Positions 16,877 to 25,514 of a stretch of 51,592 nucleotides of DNA are shown in pieces; positions within the stretch are counted from its first letter, which is position 1, and every line of letters begins with the position of its first letter. Below the pieces are notes generated by a model that worked only from the letters and a program-made list of their open reading frames with translations, had not been told where the DNA came from and ran no database searches. The DNA comes from Anaerocolumna aminovalerica (GTDB lineage Bacteria; Bacillota; Clostridia; Lachnospirales; Lachnospiraceae). The stretch covers positions 1 through 51,592 of the forward strand of contig NZ_FOWD01000031.1 in assembly GCF_900115365.1 (NCBI RefSeq), in the 5' to 3' direction. A program made the position numbers and the translations under genes.

Positions 16877-16960
16877 TTATTAGAATAAGATAAAGCATGC
16901 AATTCTTATTTATAAATGATTTAATTATTTCATCCGGGATTGTGCAAGAAGGGAATTAGT

Positions 16961-17461
16961 ATGAAACCAAAGATTAACCAAAATATTGTAGAGAATTTTT
17001 TGATAGAGAATAGAGAAGCTTATTATCGATTAGCTTATAGTTATGTACATAACAAGGACGATGCTCTTGATATTGTGCAGGATGCAATCTGTAAAGCATT
17101 AGGCTCTTCTAAAAGTTTAAATGATCCTACCGCTATAAAGTCCTGGTTTTACCGCATTGTGGTAAATACATCCCTTGATTTTATCCGGAAGAATAAAAGA
17201 TTGGTATATGTAGAAGATGAGGACTTAGAAGTGCTAGGACCAAGCAAAAGCGATCAATATGAGGATTTTGACCTTCAGCAAGCCCTTGAAAAACTTCCAA
17301 CCATGAGCAAAACAATTATAACCTTACGTTTTTTTGAAGACATGACCTTTGAAGAAATTGCTCAAATATTGGATCAAAATATTAATACTGTCAAAACAAG
17401 GTTTTACACATCCATCCGAAAGCTTCGAATTGAGTTGGACGATATAGCAGAGTTTCATTAA
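16961..17461 (+). CDS. ECF-type RNA polymerase sigma factor (SigV-like)
   Basis: The ATG at 16961 follows AAGAAGGGA and gives 166 residues; a TTG start seven codons earlier is less likely. Region 2 (about 15-80) has RLAYSYVHNKDDALDIVQDA and SWFYRIVVNTSLDFIR, and region 4 (about 105-155) has LPTMSKTIITLRFFEDMTFE and NTVKTRFYTSIRKLR. There is no region 3, as in ECF factors. It should recruit polymerase to envelope-stress promoters. The next gene, 34 bp on, is an RsiV-like anti-sigma factor that probably holds it at the membrane. Confidence 0.9.
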   Translation: MKPKINQNIVENFLIENREAYYRLAYSYVHNKDDALDIVQDAICKALGSSKSLNDPTAIKSWFYRIVVNTSLDFIRKNKRLVYVEDEDLEVLGPSKSDQYEDFDLQQALEKLPTMSKTIITLRFFEDMTFEEIAQILDQNINTVKTRFYTSIRKLRIELDDIAEFH

Positions 17462-17495
17462 ATTCCCTAACCCGAAGAAAGAAAAGAGGTTGAAT

Positions 17496-18368
17496 ATGAA
17501 AAAACTTTATGATTTAAAAAATGATTATCTTAAAGTACAAATACCTGATGAATTAGAATTTCTAGTTAAAAAATCAATTATGAAAAAGGAGAAAAATATG
17601 AAACGAAAGAGAAAATTTTTAACTTGTACAGCATCTGTGGCAGCTGCAGCTGCAGTTTTTGTGGGAACAATTAATATTAGCCCTGTTGCAGCTCAGGCTA
17701 TGTCAAATGTTCCTGTTCTTAAGGATTTGGTTAAGGTGGTAACCTTCCGTGAATATCATTATGAGGACGACAGCCATGAACTGGACATTAAAGTTCCCCA
17801 AATTAATGGATTAGAAAATAGTGAGCTGGAAGACATACTAAATGATAATTATATTAAAGAAAATGAACAGCTTTATAAAGAATTCATGGAGCAAATCGGC
17901 AATGAAGACAATTTAAATGAAAAGTATTTTGCACTTTACACAGACTATGAAGTAAAAACAAATACAGACAACTTATTGGTTGTAGCTAATCACAAAACAG
18001 AAATTGCTGCCTCCGGTTATGAAACCGTGCATTATAACAATATTGATAAACAGAATAAACTTTTAATTACACTTCCAAGCTTATTCAAAGATGACAGCTA
18101 CATTGAATTGATTAGTGAAAATATTAAATCTCAGATGAAAGAACAAATGAAAGCAGACGAAGATAAGTCATATTTCTTAGAGAATGATATGACGGACAGC
18201 TTTACTTCTATTAAAGAAGATCAGAACTTTTATATCAATTCTGATGGCAAACTGATAATCTCCTTTGATGAGTATGAAGTTGCACCTGGATATATGGGTA
18301 TTGTAGAATTTACTATTCCAACGAATGTACTACAGGATGTACTGGAAAGTAATTATTATATTAAATAA
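17496..18368 (+). CDS. RsiV-like membrane anti-sigma factor (DUF4179/DUF3298 type)
   Basis: The start is the ATG at 17496 after AGAGG, giving 290 residues. A cytosolic N-terminus with basic residues (about 1-38) is followed by one membrane helix (about 42-60, CTASVAAAAAVFVGTINI) and a large outer domain. Its end, GKLIISFDEYEVAPGYMGIV, is typical of the RsiV-type DUF3298 domain. In Bacillus subtilis RsiV binds lysozyme outside the cell and is then cleaved, freeing SigV. A similar role is inferred here from family, topology and gene pairing. No oatA- or dlt-type target gene is adjacent. Confidence 0.82.
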   Translation: MKKLYDLKNDYLKVQIPDELEFLVKKSIMKKEKNMKRKRKFLTCTASVAAAAAVFVGTINISPVAAQAMSNVPVLKDLVKVVTFREYHYEDDSHELDIKVPQINGLENSELEDILNDNYIKENEQLYKEFMEQIGNEDNLNEKYFALYTDYEVKTNTDNLLVVANHKTEIAASGYETVHYNNIDKQNKLLITLPSLFKDDSYIELISENIKSQMKEQMKADEDKSYFLENDMTDSFTSIKEDQNFYINSDGKLIISFDEYEVAPGYMGIVEFTIPTNVLQDVLESNYYIK

Positions 18369-18428
18369 TACAGAAGAACTTTGCAGAATGATCCGCTCTT
18401 TGTTAAGTAGATGTGGAAAAATAGAGAA

Positions 18429-18476
18429 CATAAAAATATCTCCGGCCATGTTTATGTGGTTGGAGATATTTTTATG
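18429..18476. terminator. Strong hairpin terminator after the anti-sigma gene
   Basis: CATAAAAATATCTCC and GGAGATATTTTTATG are perfect 15-bp arms with T-rich 3' sides on both strands. It can end the sigma/anti-sigma operon and also the possible minus-strand small gene at 18540-18698. Confidence 0.85.
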
Positions 18477-18539
18477 CTGCTCTATTTTTTAATATTATCT
18501 AAATGGTTCATTTAATTTAATTTTTTCGGTAACGAGCTT

Positions 18540-18698
18540 TTAATTCATTTCTGCAATTACTAGTGTAGGAGTACCAGTTGAACCTATAATCAGAATAGGA
18601 TTGAACAGTAATTTCCTCATTTTAAATTCCAAAAGATAAGCGTTTTTATTTGCGAACTTTCTGAAATTATTTAAAAGACCTTTATATATCATCAACAT
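18540..18698 (-). CDS. Possible 52-residue small protein, unknown
   Basis: This is the only notable open frame in the 617-bp gap 18369-18985. It opens MLMIYKGLLNNFRKFANKN and is basic and hydrophobic, without Cys. AAAGGTGA stands 6 bases before the ATG, and terminator-like hairpins lie on either side. I do not recognise a family. The ribosome binding site and flanking hairpins support a real unit; the short length and A+T-rich context argue for caution. Confidence 0.3.
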   Translation of the reverse strand: MLMIYKGLLNNFRKFANKNAYLLEFKMRKLLFNPILIIGSTGTPTLVIAEMN

Positions 18699-18746
18699 CT
18701 CTTGTCACCTTTCTCTCTTTGATTTATTACAAATGTTTTAATTAAC

Positions 18747-18794
18747 AAGGAGCTATTGCAAAAGGATTATTCATCTGTTTGGCAATAGCTCCTT
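18747..18794. terminator. Perfect 13-bp inverted repeat
   Basis: AAGGAGCTATTGC and GCAATAGCTCCTT flank a 22-base loop. The plus-strand exit is not U-rich (CTGTTCAAAAAAATT), so it may be an mRNA structure or a minus-strand terminator rather than a plus-strand one. The remaining bases to 18985 are the leader of the following ABC operon; no consensus promoter stood out. Confidence 0.5.
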
Positions 18795-18985
18795 CTGTTC
18801 AAAAAAATTAATTTATAGCAAGATAACAACACTATGCAAAAAATAACAAATTCGTTTCATGACTTTTTACCAAATAACAAGTAAAATGAATATGGAAAAA
18901 CAACAAAAAAACTAGTGCGGAATATAGTTTAATTGGGCGATTTTCATATATTTGGCGCTGAGCTTTTTAAGGGAGGAGTAATAAT

Positions 18986-19951
18986 ATGTCTAATTCGATG
19001 GTGTCTGCAAAGTCACCTTCAAAGGGTTTAGCGAAAAGAAAAAAAACAATTGTCTTATTAAGTATGCTTGCTCCAGGAGCAATTTGGCTTGTTCTGTTGC
19101 GGTACCTACCGATGTTCGGTATTGTAATTGCATTTCAGAAATTTACAATTTACACAAAAGCTCCAACTCTACTTAACAATATTATACATAGCAAATGGGT
19201 AGGCTTTAAAAACTTCGAGTTTTTGTTTGCCACCTCGGACTCTTGGAATATGATCAGGAACACAGTTGGTTATAATGCTTTGTGGATTGTGCTTGGAACT
19301 GTTATTGCAGTAGCTTTTGCGATTATGTTAAGCTTGATAACCAAAAAATTTGTAGCAAAAACCTATCAGACCCTGATGTTCTTTCCTTACTTTCTAAGCT
19401 GGGTTGTTGCAAGCTATTTCTTAATGGCTTTTTTGGATCCCACATACGGTCTTATCTCTCACCTTCAGAAGCAGGCGGGAATGGAGGTAACCCAATGGTA
19501 TTTCATTAATAAGCCATGGCCCATCATTCTGACGATTGCTTATCTTTGGAAAAATATCGGCTATTCGACGGTTCTGTATCTGGCCGCCATAACCGGTATC
19601 GACAGCTCCCAGTATGAAGCAGCAAGTATTGATGGAGCAAGTAAATGGCAACAGATCCGATATATAACAATTCCTCATTTAAAACCTATGATTATCATCC
19701 TGTTTATCATGAGCGTAGGACGCATTATTAACTCGGACTTTGGCTTGTTTTATCAGGTACCTAAAAACTCCGGACCTCTGTTCCCTACCACACAGGTTAT
19801 GGATACATATGTATATCGCGCATTTATGGCTACTAATAATCCTGGTATGAGTACGGCAGCCAGTCTGTTGCAGAATGTAGTTGGTTTCTTCTGTGTCTTA
19901 ACTGCTAACTCAATCGTACGTAAAATAGATGAAGAAAGCAGTTTGTTCTAG
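18986..19951 (+). CDS. Carbohydrate ABC transporter permease, LplB type
   Basis: The protein has 321 residues and about six membrane helices (first near 25-45, LSMLAPGAIWLVLLRYLPMF). The LplB-like segment FGIVIAFQKFTIY and the EAA loop (EAASIDGASKWQQIRYITIP) are present. GGGAGGAG precedes the ATG. LplB/YtcP-type permeases import oligosaccharides such as pectin, xylan or glycan fragments. It is the first gene of a three-gene importer operon, again without an ATPase gene. Confidence 0.92.
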   Translation: MSNSMVSAKSPSKGLAKRKKTIVLLSMLAPGAIWLVLLRYLPMFGIVIAFQKFTIYTKAPTLLNNIIHSKWVGFKNFEFLFATSDSWNMIRNTVGYNALWIVLGTVIAVAFAIMLSLITKKFVAKTYQTLMFFPYFLSWVVASYFLMAFLDPTYGLISHLQKQAGMEVTQWYFINKPWPIILTIAYLWKNIGYSTVLYLAAITGIDSSQYEAASIDGASKWQQIRYITIPHLKPMIIILFIMSVGRIINSDFGLFYQVPKNSGPLFPTTQVMDTYVYRAFMATNNPGMSTAASLLQNVVGFFCVLTANSIVRKIDEESSLF

Positions 19952-19964
19952 GAGGAGGAGAATT

Positions 19965-20903
19965 ATGAAATCTGATACCGTAAAATTTGTTTTGGCAAAG
20001 CGTAAGTCTAGAATGAATTCCATTGGCCTACCTGCTGAGGTTGTAATTAATATTATACTTGGTCTTTTTTGTTTGCTTTGCGTTGTTCCGTTTATATTTG
20101 TTGTAATCATTTCCTTTAGTGCCGAAGATAGTATACGAGAAATTGGCTACTCCTTTAGGCCGATTAAGTGGTCACTAGAAGCCTATAAATTCGCATTCAC
20201 TTCGAACAAAGGAATTTGGCGTTCCTACTTTAATAGCTTTTTTATTACTATTTTGGGTACGGCACTAAGTGTTCTAATTTGTGTATTATATTCTTATCCA
20301 CTATTCCGAAAGGATTTTAAGTATCGCAAATTCTTTACCTTCTTCTGTTTCTTTACCATGTTGTTTGGAGGAGGATTAGTACCAACCTATTATGTGAGTA
20401 AGAATATCTTGGGCTTAAACGATAATTATGCGGCGTTAATTGTACCTGCGTTATTTAATCCATTTAATATCATTGTTATGCGTACGTTTTTTCAAAGTTC
20501 AGTGCCCACGGAGCTGATTGAAGCTGCTGCAATTGATGGCAGCGGAGAATATAACACCTTGTTTAAAATAATCGTTCCGATTGCAAAACCTGGTATTGCT
20601 ACCATTGCTTTACTGAATGCACTGGCATACTGGAATGAATGGTATCTGGCCATGCTGTATATCCGAACCGAAGAGCTTTATCCTCTGCAGTATCTGCTAA
20701 TGAGATCGCAGCAAAATATTGACTTTTTAACAAGGAATGCCACCATGCTGGGTTCAGAGATTGCAAAAATCGTAAATGACTTACCGCAGCAAAATTTACG
20801 AATGGCGCTTGCTGTACTGATTGTAGTTCCGATTGCATTCGCCTATCCATTTTTCCAAAGATTTATCATATCGGGTCTTACGGTAGGATCAGTAAAAGGG
20901 TAA
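19965..20903 (+). CDS. Carbohydrate ABC transporter permease, LplC/YesQ type
   Basis: The ATG at 19965 (MKSDTVKFVLAKRKS) follows GGAGGAGGAG and gives 312 residues; an earlier in-frame ATG lies inside the previous gene and would add a basic tail. There are about six membrane helices, an EAA loop (EAAAIDGSGEYNTLFKIIVP) and the typical ending SGLTVGSVKG. It forms the translocation pore with the LplB-type protein. It starts 13 bp after that gene. Confidence 0.92.
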   Translation: MKSDTVKFVLAKRKSRMNSIGLPAEVVINIILGLFCLLCVVPFIFVVIISFSAEDSIREIGYSFRPIKWSLEAYKFAFTSNKGIWRSYFNSFFITILGTALSVLICVLYSYPLFRKDFKYRKFFTFFCFFTMLFGGGLVPTYYVSKNILGLNDNYAALIVPALFNPFNIIVMRTFFQSSVPTELIEAAAIDGSGEYNTLFKIIVPIAKPGIATIALLNALAYWNEWYLAMLYIRTEELYPLQYLLMRSQQNIDFLTRNATMLGSEIAKIVNDLPQQNLRMALAVLIVVPIAFAYPFFQRFIISGLTVGSVKG

Positions 20904-20961
20904 GAACGGCTTTTTTAAAAAGTCGCTTACATAATATAATATTTTTAGGGAGGGTTATAAA

Positions 20962-22599
20962 ATGAAGAAAAAAGTACTATCAATTGTCCTGACAATCATG
21001 ACGCTGACCGTACTACTTACTGGCTGTGGCAAAACAAAAGACAAAGAAACGACAGACACAAAAACTTCAAGCAATAACGTAACTGATACACCGAGCACGG
21101 ATGGTAAGGATCCGGCACAAACAGAAGAAGCAAATATCGATATATCGGAGCCGGTTACATTAACTTGGTTTCTCAATGGAAATAGTGTTTCCGATGATAA
21201 GGCCGTATTGGAAAAAGCTAACGAATACCTGAAGGAGAAATTGAATGTAACCTTGAAGCCAATCTGGGGCACCTGGGGTAATTTCGAAGACAACGTAGTG
21301 CTCTCCATTAGTGGTGGGGATGACGTGGATATTTATTTCACCAGCTCATGGACTCAGAATGAATACAATAAATACGCTAAAGATGGTGCTTGGCTTCGCC
21401 TGGATAGAGAAGACAATAACCTGATTGAAAAATATGCTCCCGACGCATGGAACATGCTTCCTGATATTTTGAAAAACAGTGCTAAAGTTCCTGGATCTGA
21501 TGGAGAAGGTGTATATGCACTTCCAGGATTTAAGGATTATGCTACCCAGAACTGCTGGGATGTGAATGTAACATTGTTAGAGAAATATGGCTATACCATT
21601 GATGATATTAGGAATACAGATTATTATGGTTTTGAAGAGATCCTTAAGAAAGTGAAAGAAGGAGAAGGAAAAGACTTCTATCCACTTTTAGTTGAGGGTA
21701 TGGTACTTGAAAGAATGGTAAATAATTCGATTATGGTTACTGGTGACTCCCAAGCTTGTAATATGCTTTCTTACTATATCAATCCTACAGATGTATCAAA
21801 AGAGGGTAGTTATGGCAATAAGATATTTGGTAAGTTTGAGACACCTGAATATAAGAAATTTGTTGAAAAGACTCGTGAATATTATTTAGCTGGATATATT
21901 GATCCTCAAATGGCTATTGCTGACCAGGCAAATGATGCTCGTACTGCAGCTCAGGATGCAGGAAAATATCTCATAGGAACACAAAGCTATTCTCTTGGAT
22001 ATGAAACTCAGGCAAGTGCACGACGTGGAATTGAAGTACAGATGGTTCCTTGCACACCTGCTTATGTTGATACCACAGCTTCCCAAGGTGCTATGATGGC
22101 TATATCAGCAACTAGCAAAAATCCTGAAAGAGCTCTCATGTTCCTTAACCTGCTAAATACCGATCCAGAACTTATGACTTTATTAAACTTTGGTATAGAA
22201 GGTACTCATTATGAGGTGGTGAATGGTGGCGAAGTTAAATTTATAACAGAGGCTCGTGGCACCTATCAGCCTTGGACCAATGGTATGGGTAATGTTACCA
22301 TTCTTCCTCCACAGGAAGGTCAGGGACTTAATTTCTATGATACTTTTAAGGAATATTATGCATCAGCAACTGCAATTCCAATTAACGGATTTGTTTTTGA
22401 TCAATCAAATGTTGAAACGGAAATGGCTGCGTTAGCCAACGTAGGTGGAGAATACGCTCTTGCGCTTAATACTGGTGCTATTGATCCTGCAACAAAATTA
22501 CCTGAATTTATACAGAAACTAAAAGACAATGGAATTGATAAAGTAGTAGATGAGGCAAGTACTCAATTAGAAAAGTTCCTCGAGGAAAAAAATAAATAA
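20962..22599 (+). CDS. Extracellular sugar-binding lipoprotein (LipO/YtcQ type)
   Basis: The protein has 545 residues. The signal peptide ends in lipobox LLTGC (Cys near residue 22), and a Thr/Asp/Lys-rich linker (25-50) follows. The large bilobed solute-binding domain carries VTLTWFLNGN, GDDVDIYFTSSWTQNEYNKY and late aromatic segments. The length, over 500 residues, is typical of LplA-type binding proteins for longer glycans. GGGAGGG precedes the ATG. It supplies the two upstream permeases and perhaps signals to the chemoreceptor encoded next. Confidence 0.92.
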   Translation: MKKKVLSIVLTIMTLTVLLTGCGKTKDKETTDTKTSSNNVTDTPSTDGKDPAQTEEANIDISEPVTLTWFLNGNSVSDDKAVLEKANEYLKEKLNVTLKPIWGTWGNFEDNVVLSISGGDDVDIYFTSSWTQNEYNKYAKDGAWLRLDREDNNLIEKYAPDAWNMLPDILKNSAKVPGSDGEGVYALPGFKDYATQNCWDVNVTLLEKYGYTIDDIRNTDYYGFEEILKKVKEGEGKDFYPLLVEGMVLERMVNNSIMVTGDSQACNMLSYYINPTDVSKEGSYGNKIFGKFETPEYKKFVEKTREYYLAGYIDPQMAIADQANDARTAAQDAGKYLIGTQSYSLGYETQASARRGIEVQMVPCTPAYVDTTASQGAMMAISATSKNPERALMFLNLLNTDPELMTLLNFGIEGTHYEVVNGGEVKFITEARGTYQPWTNGMGNVTILPPQEGQGLNFYDTFKEYYASATAIPINGFVFDQSNVETEMAALANVGGEYALALNTGAIDPATKLPEFIQKLKDNGIDKVVDEASTQLEKFLEEKNK

Positions 22600-22624
22600 T
22601 AACCATTGATATAATCTAAAAAAG

Positions 22625-22669
22625 ACGTGTCGTATATTAACTAGAATTTTAATATCCGGCACGTTTTTA
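22625..22669 (+). terminator. Terminator after the binding-protein gene
   Basis: ACGTGTCGTATATT pairs with AATATCCGGCACGT (one mismatch, one G-U), followed by TTTTTATTAA. It separates the importer from the chemoreceptor gene 35 bp further on, though read-through is possible. Confidence 0.75.
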
Positions 22670-22703
22670 TTAAGGAATCTAAAGAGAAACGGGAGGACAT
22701 AGA

Positions 22704-24821
22704 ATGCGTGAGGGGCTAAAGAATTCTAAGTACATAGATCCATCGGATAAAAATTGTGATGGGGATAATAGAAAAAATGAGAAAAACATCAGTAAAATTA
22801 GTAAGTATTTCTTTTCAATACGTTTTAAACTAATTGCATCTTTTCTGGTGCCCATCGCATTCATTATATTATTAGGTATAGTTTCCTTTCGGGTGGCAGC
22901 TGACAGCATCGTCCGTAATTATGAAATTGCAACCCTTCAATCCATTGATATGGCTAGTGAGTATCTGCGTTTTGGCTTAGAATCAGCAGAAAATACTGGG
23001 GTCCAGTATATGCAAGACGATACCGTTACTAAACATTTTTTAAATCTATATAGTAGTGATGCATTAGAATATAGGAATAGAGAAGACAGAATAATAAATC
23101 AATTAAAAACGAAAAAAAATACGGATGAATTTATCGAGAATATTTATATCATATCGGATAAAGTCTCATCAATAGCAACGGTACCCAATCTCCAAAGTAA
23201 TTTATATGAAGGCTTTACTAAGACCGACCTCGGTGCTTACTTGAAGACGAATAGAATGAGGCATAAGTGGATTGGGAGGAATGAATATCTGGATAGTAAG
23301 CTTGGAAGCTCCGACGACCGTTATCCTTTGCGTTATGTTCGTAATTTTACATCCGCAGAGGCTCTAATGGTGATTGATATCAGTAAGGATACTGTGGATA
23401 AAATCCTTGAGAATCTTAAGATTGACCAGACTGGCTTTGTTGGGGTTGTTACTGAAGACGGGCGAGAAATCACATTAAATAATAGTGAAGAGAAGTTATT
23501 CTATGGAGAAGCCTTCTACCAGACGGCTGTAACTGCTAAGGAGGAAACAGGGGCAGAATACGTTGATTATCGGGGACAGGATTATTTGTTCATGTATTCC
23601 AAGATAGGGAATACCGGTATCATTATCTGTTCACTAATACCGGAAAAAACAATTACCAGTCAGGCAAATAATATTAAGTGGATTACCTATGCAATTGTAA
23701 CCCTTGCATGTATTATAGCTGGTTTAACCTGCTTTGGAATATCAATCGGTATCGATAAGACGATTAAGGAAATTATCATTGGACTTAAAAAAGCAGCAAA
23801 AGGTGATCTTACAGTCTGCTTCCATTCCAGAAGCAAGGATGAGTTTCAAATTTTGATTAATGAAATACAGAATACCTTCCTGAATATGAAATCTTTAATT
23901 ATGCAGGCGAAGGAATTAAGCCGTGAGGTATCAAACTCCTCCGTTGATGTGACAAAAGCCTCTGGAATGTTTTTCAAATCTACAGAGGATATTACATCAG
24001 CCATGCTTGAGATTGAACAGGGTATCTCCCAGCAGGCAAAGGAATCAGAACAATGCTTAACCCAGATGGATCAGTTATCTCAAAAAATTGGGTTAGTAAG
24101 CAATAATACCAGGGAAATTGCAGAGATTGCAGATAAAACGATACATAATACAAAGGACGGAGCCGTTGTAACAGAACACTTGAATCAACAGACTAAGACC
24201 ACCATTGAGATTACTACAGATATCATTAATAAGATTGAAAAATTAGCAGAAAAATCCTCTACCATAAGCAATATTGTGAATGTAATTAATGAGATTGCAG
24301 ACCAAACAAATCTGCTATCTTTAAATGCTTCCATTGAGGCGGCTCGTGCAGGAAGCTATGGAAGGGGCTTTTCAGTAGTCGCTAATGAAATAAGGAAGCT
24401 GGCAGAACAATCCCAAAAATCGGTGAATGATATTAAGGATATCATAAGCAGTATACAGGATGATACGAAAAACGCGGTACAAATTACTCTGGAAGCAGAA
24501 AAAGCATTAAAATTACAGGATGGAGCTGTAAAAAATACGATGGAATCATTTCATAATATCTCTGTCAGCGTTGAGGATCTGATGACTTATTTAAATCATA
24601 TCACTGATAATGTAGGAAACATGGAAGATGCAAGAATTAGCACTACGGAAGCCATAGAGAATATCTCGTCAGTAATGGAAGAAATCGCAGCTTCAACAAA
24701 TACGGTGAATCAGAGCTCCAACTTACAGTTATCATCAGTGGAAACTTTGAATAAGTCAGCAAGTAACTTAAAGGAGAATGCGAAACATCTGGTAGATGCA
24801 GTGTGTAAGTTTCAAATATAA
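22704..24821 (+). CDS. Methyl-accepting chemotaxis protein
   Basis: The protein has 705 residues. A polar N-terminus (1-40) precedes TM1 (about 45-67). An extracellular sensor domain of roughly 250 residues, probably double Cache, leads to TM2 (about 325-348). A HAMP linker and a cytosolic coiled-coil signalling domain follow, with the conserved tip [20 protein letters not shown]. CheA/CheW dock at that tip to control flagellar rotation. GGGAGG precedes the ATG. Placement directly after a sugar importer operon suggests it senses the same glycan or its binding protein. There is no CheB/CheR pentapeptide at the C-terminus. Confidence 0.93.
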   Translation: MREGLKNSKYIDPSDKNCDGDNRKNEKNISKISKYFFSIRFKLIASFLVPIAFIILLGIVSFRVAADSIVRNYEIATLQSIDMASEYLRFGLESAENTGVQYMQDDTVTKHFLNLYSSDALEYRNREDRIINQLKTKKNTDEFIENIYIISDKVSSIATVPNLQSNLYEGFTKTDLGAYLKTNRMRHKWIGRNEYLDSKLGSSDDRYPLRYVRNFTSAEALMVIDISKDTVDKILENLKIDQTGFVGVVTEDGREITLNNSEEKLFYGEAFYQTAVTAKEETGAEYVDYRGQDYLFMYSKIGNTGIIICSLIPEKTITSQANNIKWITYAIVTLACIIAGLTCFGISIGIDKTIKEIIIGLKKAAKGDLTVCFHSRSKDEFQILINEIQNTFLNMKSLIMQAKELSREVSNSSVDVTKASGMFFKSTEDITSAMLEIEQGISQQAKESEQCLTQMDQLSQKIGLVSNNTREIAEIADKTIHNTKDGAVVTEHLNQQTKTTIEITTDIINKIEKLAEKSSTISNIVNVINEIADQTNLLSLNASIEAARAGSYGRGFSVVANEIRKLAEQSQKSVNDIKDIISSIQDDTKNAVQITLEAEKALKLQDGAVKNTMESFHNISVSVEDLMTYLNHITDNVGNMEDARISTTEAIENISSVMEEIAASTNTVNQSSNLQLSSVETLNKSASNLKENAKHLVDAVCKFQI

Positions 24822-24924
24822 TTATAATCCTGCTGAAAAACACAAAAACTCAGTACATCATTTACCATGAAATTTACATTTTTTGATATACTCCATCAAT
24901 ATCCCTTAGAAATCACTTAAAAGC

Positions 24925-24960
24925 GTATGTCAGACATAAAATGTGTACGTTAGACATAAA
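24925..24960 (+). promoter_or_regulatory. Two 16-bp direct repeats, possible response-regulator site
   Basis: GTATGTCAGACATAAA (24925-24940) and GTACGTTAGACATAAA (24945-24960) differ at two positions and start 20 bp apart. The spacing and the ACGTTAGAC word resemble LytTR-type (AgrA/ComE) sites, which often drive peptide-signal operons. A TCAGATA / TATCTGA palindrome lies about 70 bp further on. The repeats precede the peptide precursor gene; the binding protein is unknown. Confidence 0.45.
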
Positions 24961-25075
24961 GGCTATACATTTAAAATGCAGTTAATACCATTATCACAGC
25001 GTTAATACTAGTTCAATTTAATATTAGTCAGATACATTATCTGATACCAATAATTCTTCAATATATATATTTTTC

Positions 25076-25124
25076 AACAAATTTCAAAAGATGAAAGCGC
25101 GCAGTTGAATTTGTTGTGAAAATA
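25076..25124 (+). other. Leader hairpin upstream of the peptide precursor
   Basis: CAACAAATTTCAA and TTGAATTTGTTG pair with one bulge around a loop holding AGATGAAAGCGC. The same 12-mer recurs at 25420-25431 after the precursor gene, so it brackets that gene. The remainder of 24822-25244 holds no other gene. Confidence 0.5.
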
Positions 25125-25244
25125 GAACCTGTGATTGTAAATGAAGATTAGTCTTGCTATCTTAAACTTGAAAATTCAGTCTTCGTAATGAATGTATATT
25201 TTACAATCATCTCAAAAATAATTCAAACGAAAGGGGATTGTAAA

Positions 25245-25406
25245 ATGAATAAGCCAAAAAAATTAAACAAAAATAACAATGTTTCAAAAAGCGGTCTCAC
25301 TTCATATGCATGTACTACTTACTGCCAGTGCGATAAAAGCTGTTACGGCGGAAGCAGTGCAGGAATGCAGGTAAATACAATAGGTTCTACTGTTAGAGAA
25401 TGGTAA
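25245..25406 (+). CDS. Cys-rich ribosomally made peptide precursor (Clo7bot/CLI_3235-like)
   Basis: I start at the ATG at 25245, since AAAGGGGA lies 7 bases before it; this gives 53 residues. A basic Asn/Lys-rich leader (MNKPKKLNKNNNVSKSGLTS) is followed by a core with Cys23, Cys27, Cys29 and Cys33, a symmetric C-x3-C-x-C-x3-C pattern (CTTYCQCDKSC). A Gly/Ser segment and the end STVREW complete it. It sits directly before a radical SAM/SPASM maturase gene. The leader and Cys core resemble what I recall as the clostridial 'Clo7bot' Cys-rich peptide family. The mature product is expected to carry Cys-derived crosslinks and to be exported; antimicrobial or signalling activity is not shown. Confidence 0.82.
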   Translation: MNKPKKLNKNNNVSKSGLTSYACTTYCQCDKSCYGGSSAGMQVNTIGSTVREW

Positions 25407-25448
25407 TCTGCAATCAGGCAGATGAAAGCGCCTAGTGTAACATAACTT

Positions 25449-25488
25449 GGGGATAAGGATATTTGATTATATAAGTATCCTTATCCCC
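25449..25488 (+). terminator. Hairpin between precursor and maturase genes
   Basis: GGGGATAAGGATA and TATCCTTATCCCC are perfect 13-bp arms. No U tract follows, so it probably acts as a partial terminator or mRNA stabiliser, giving more precursor than enzyme, a common RiPP-operon layout. Confidence 0.75.
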
Positions 25489-25514
25489 TATAATACATAG
25501 CAGGAGGAAATCAT

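Noticed and set aside
25245-25406. Precursor peptide as a lanthipeptide or sactipeptide of a classical type
   Set aside because: No LanM/LanBC gene; Cys spacing and neighbours fit the Clo7bot/CcpM set better, although sactionine-type bonds remain possible.
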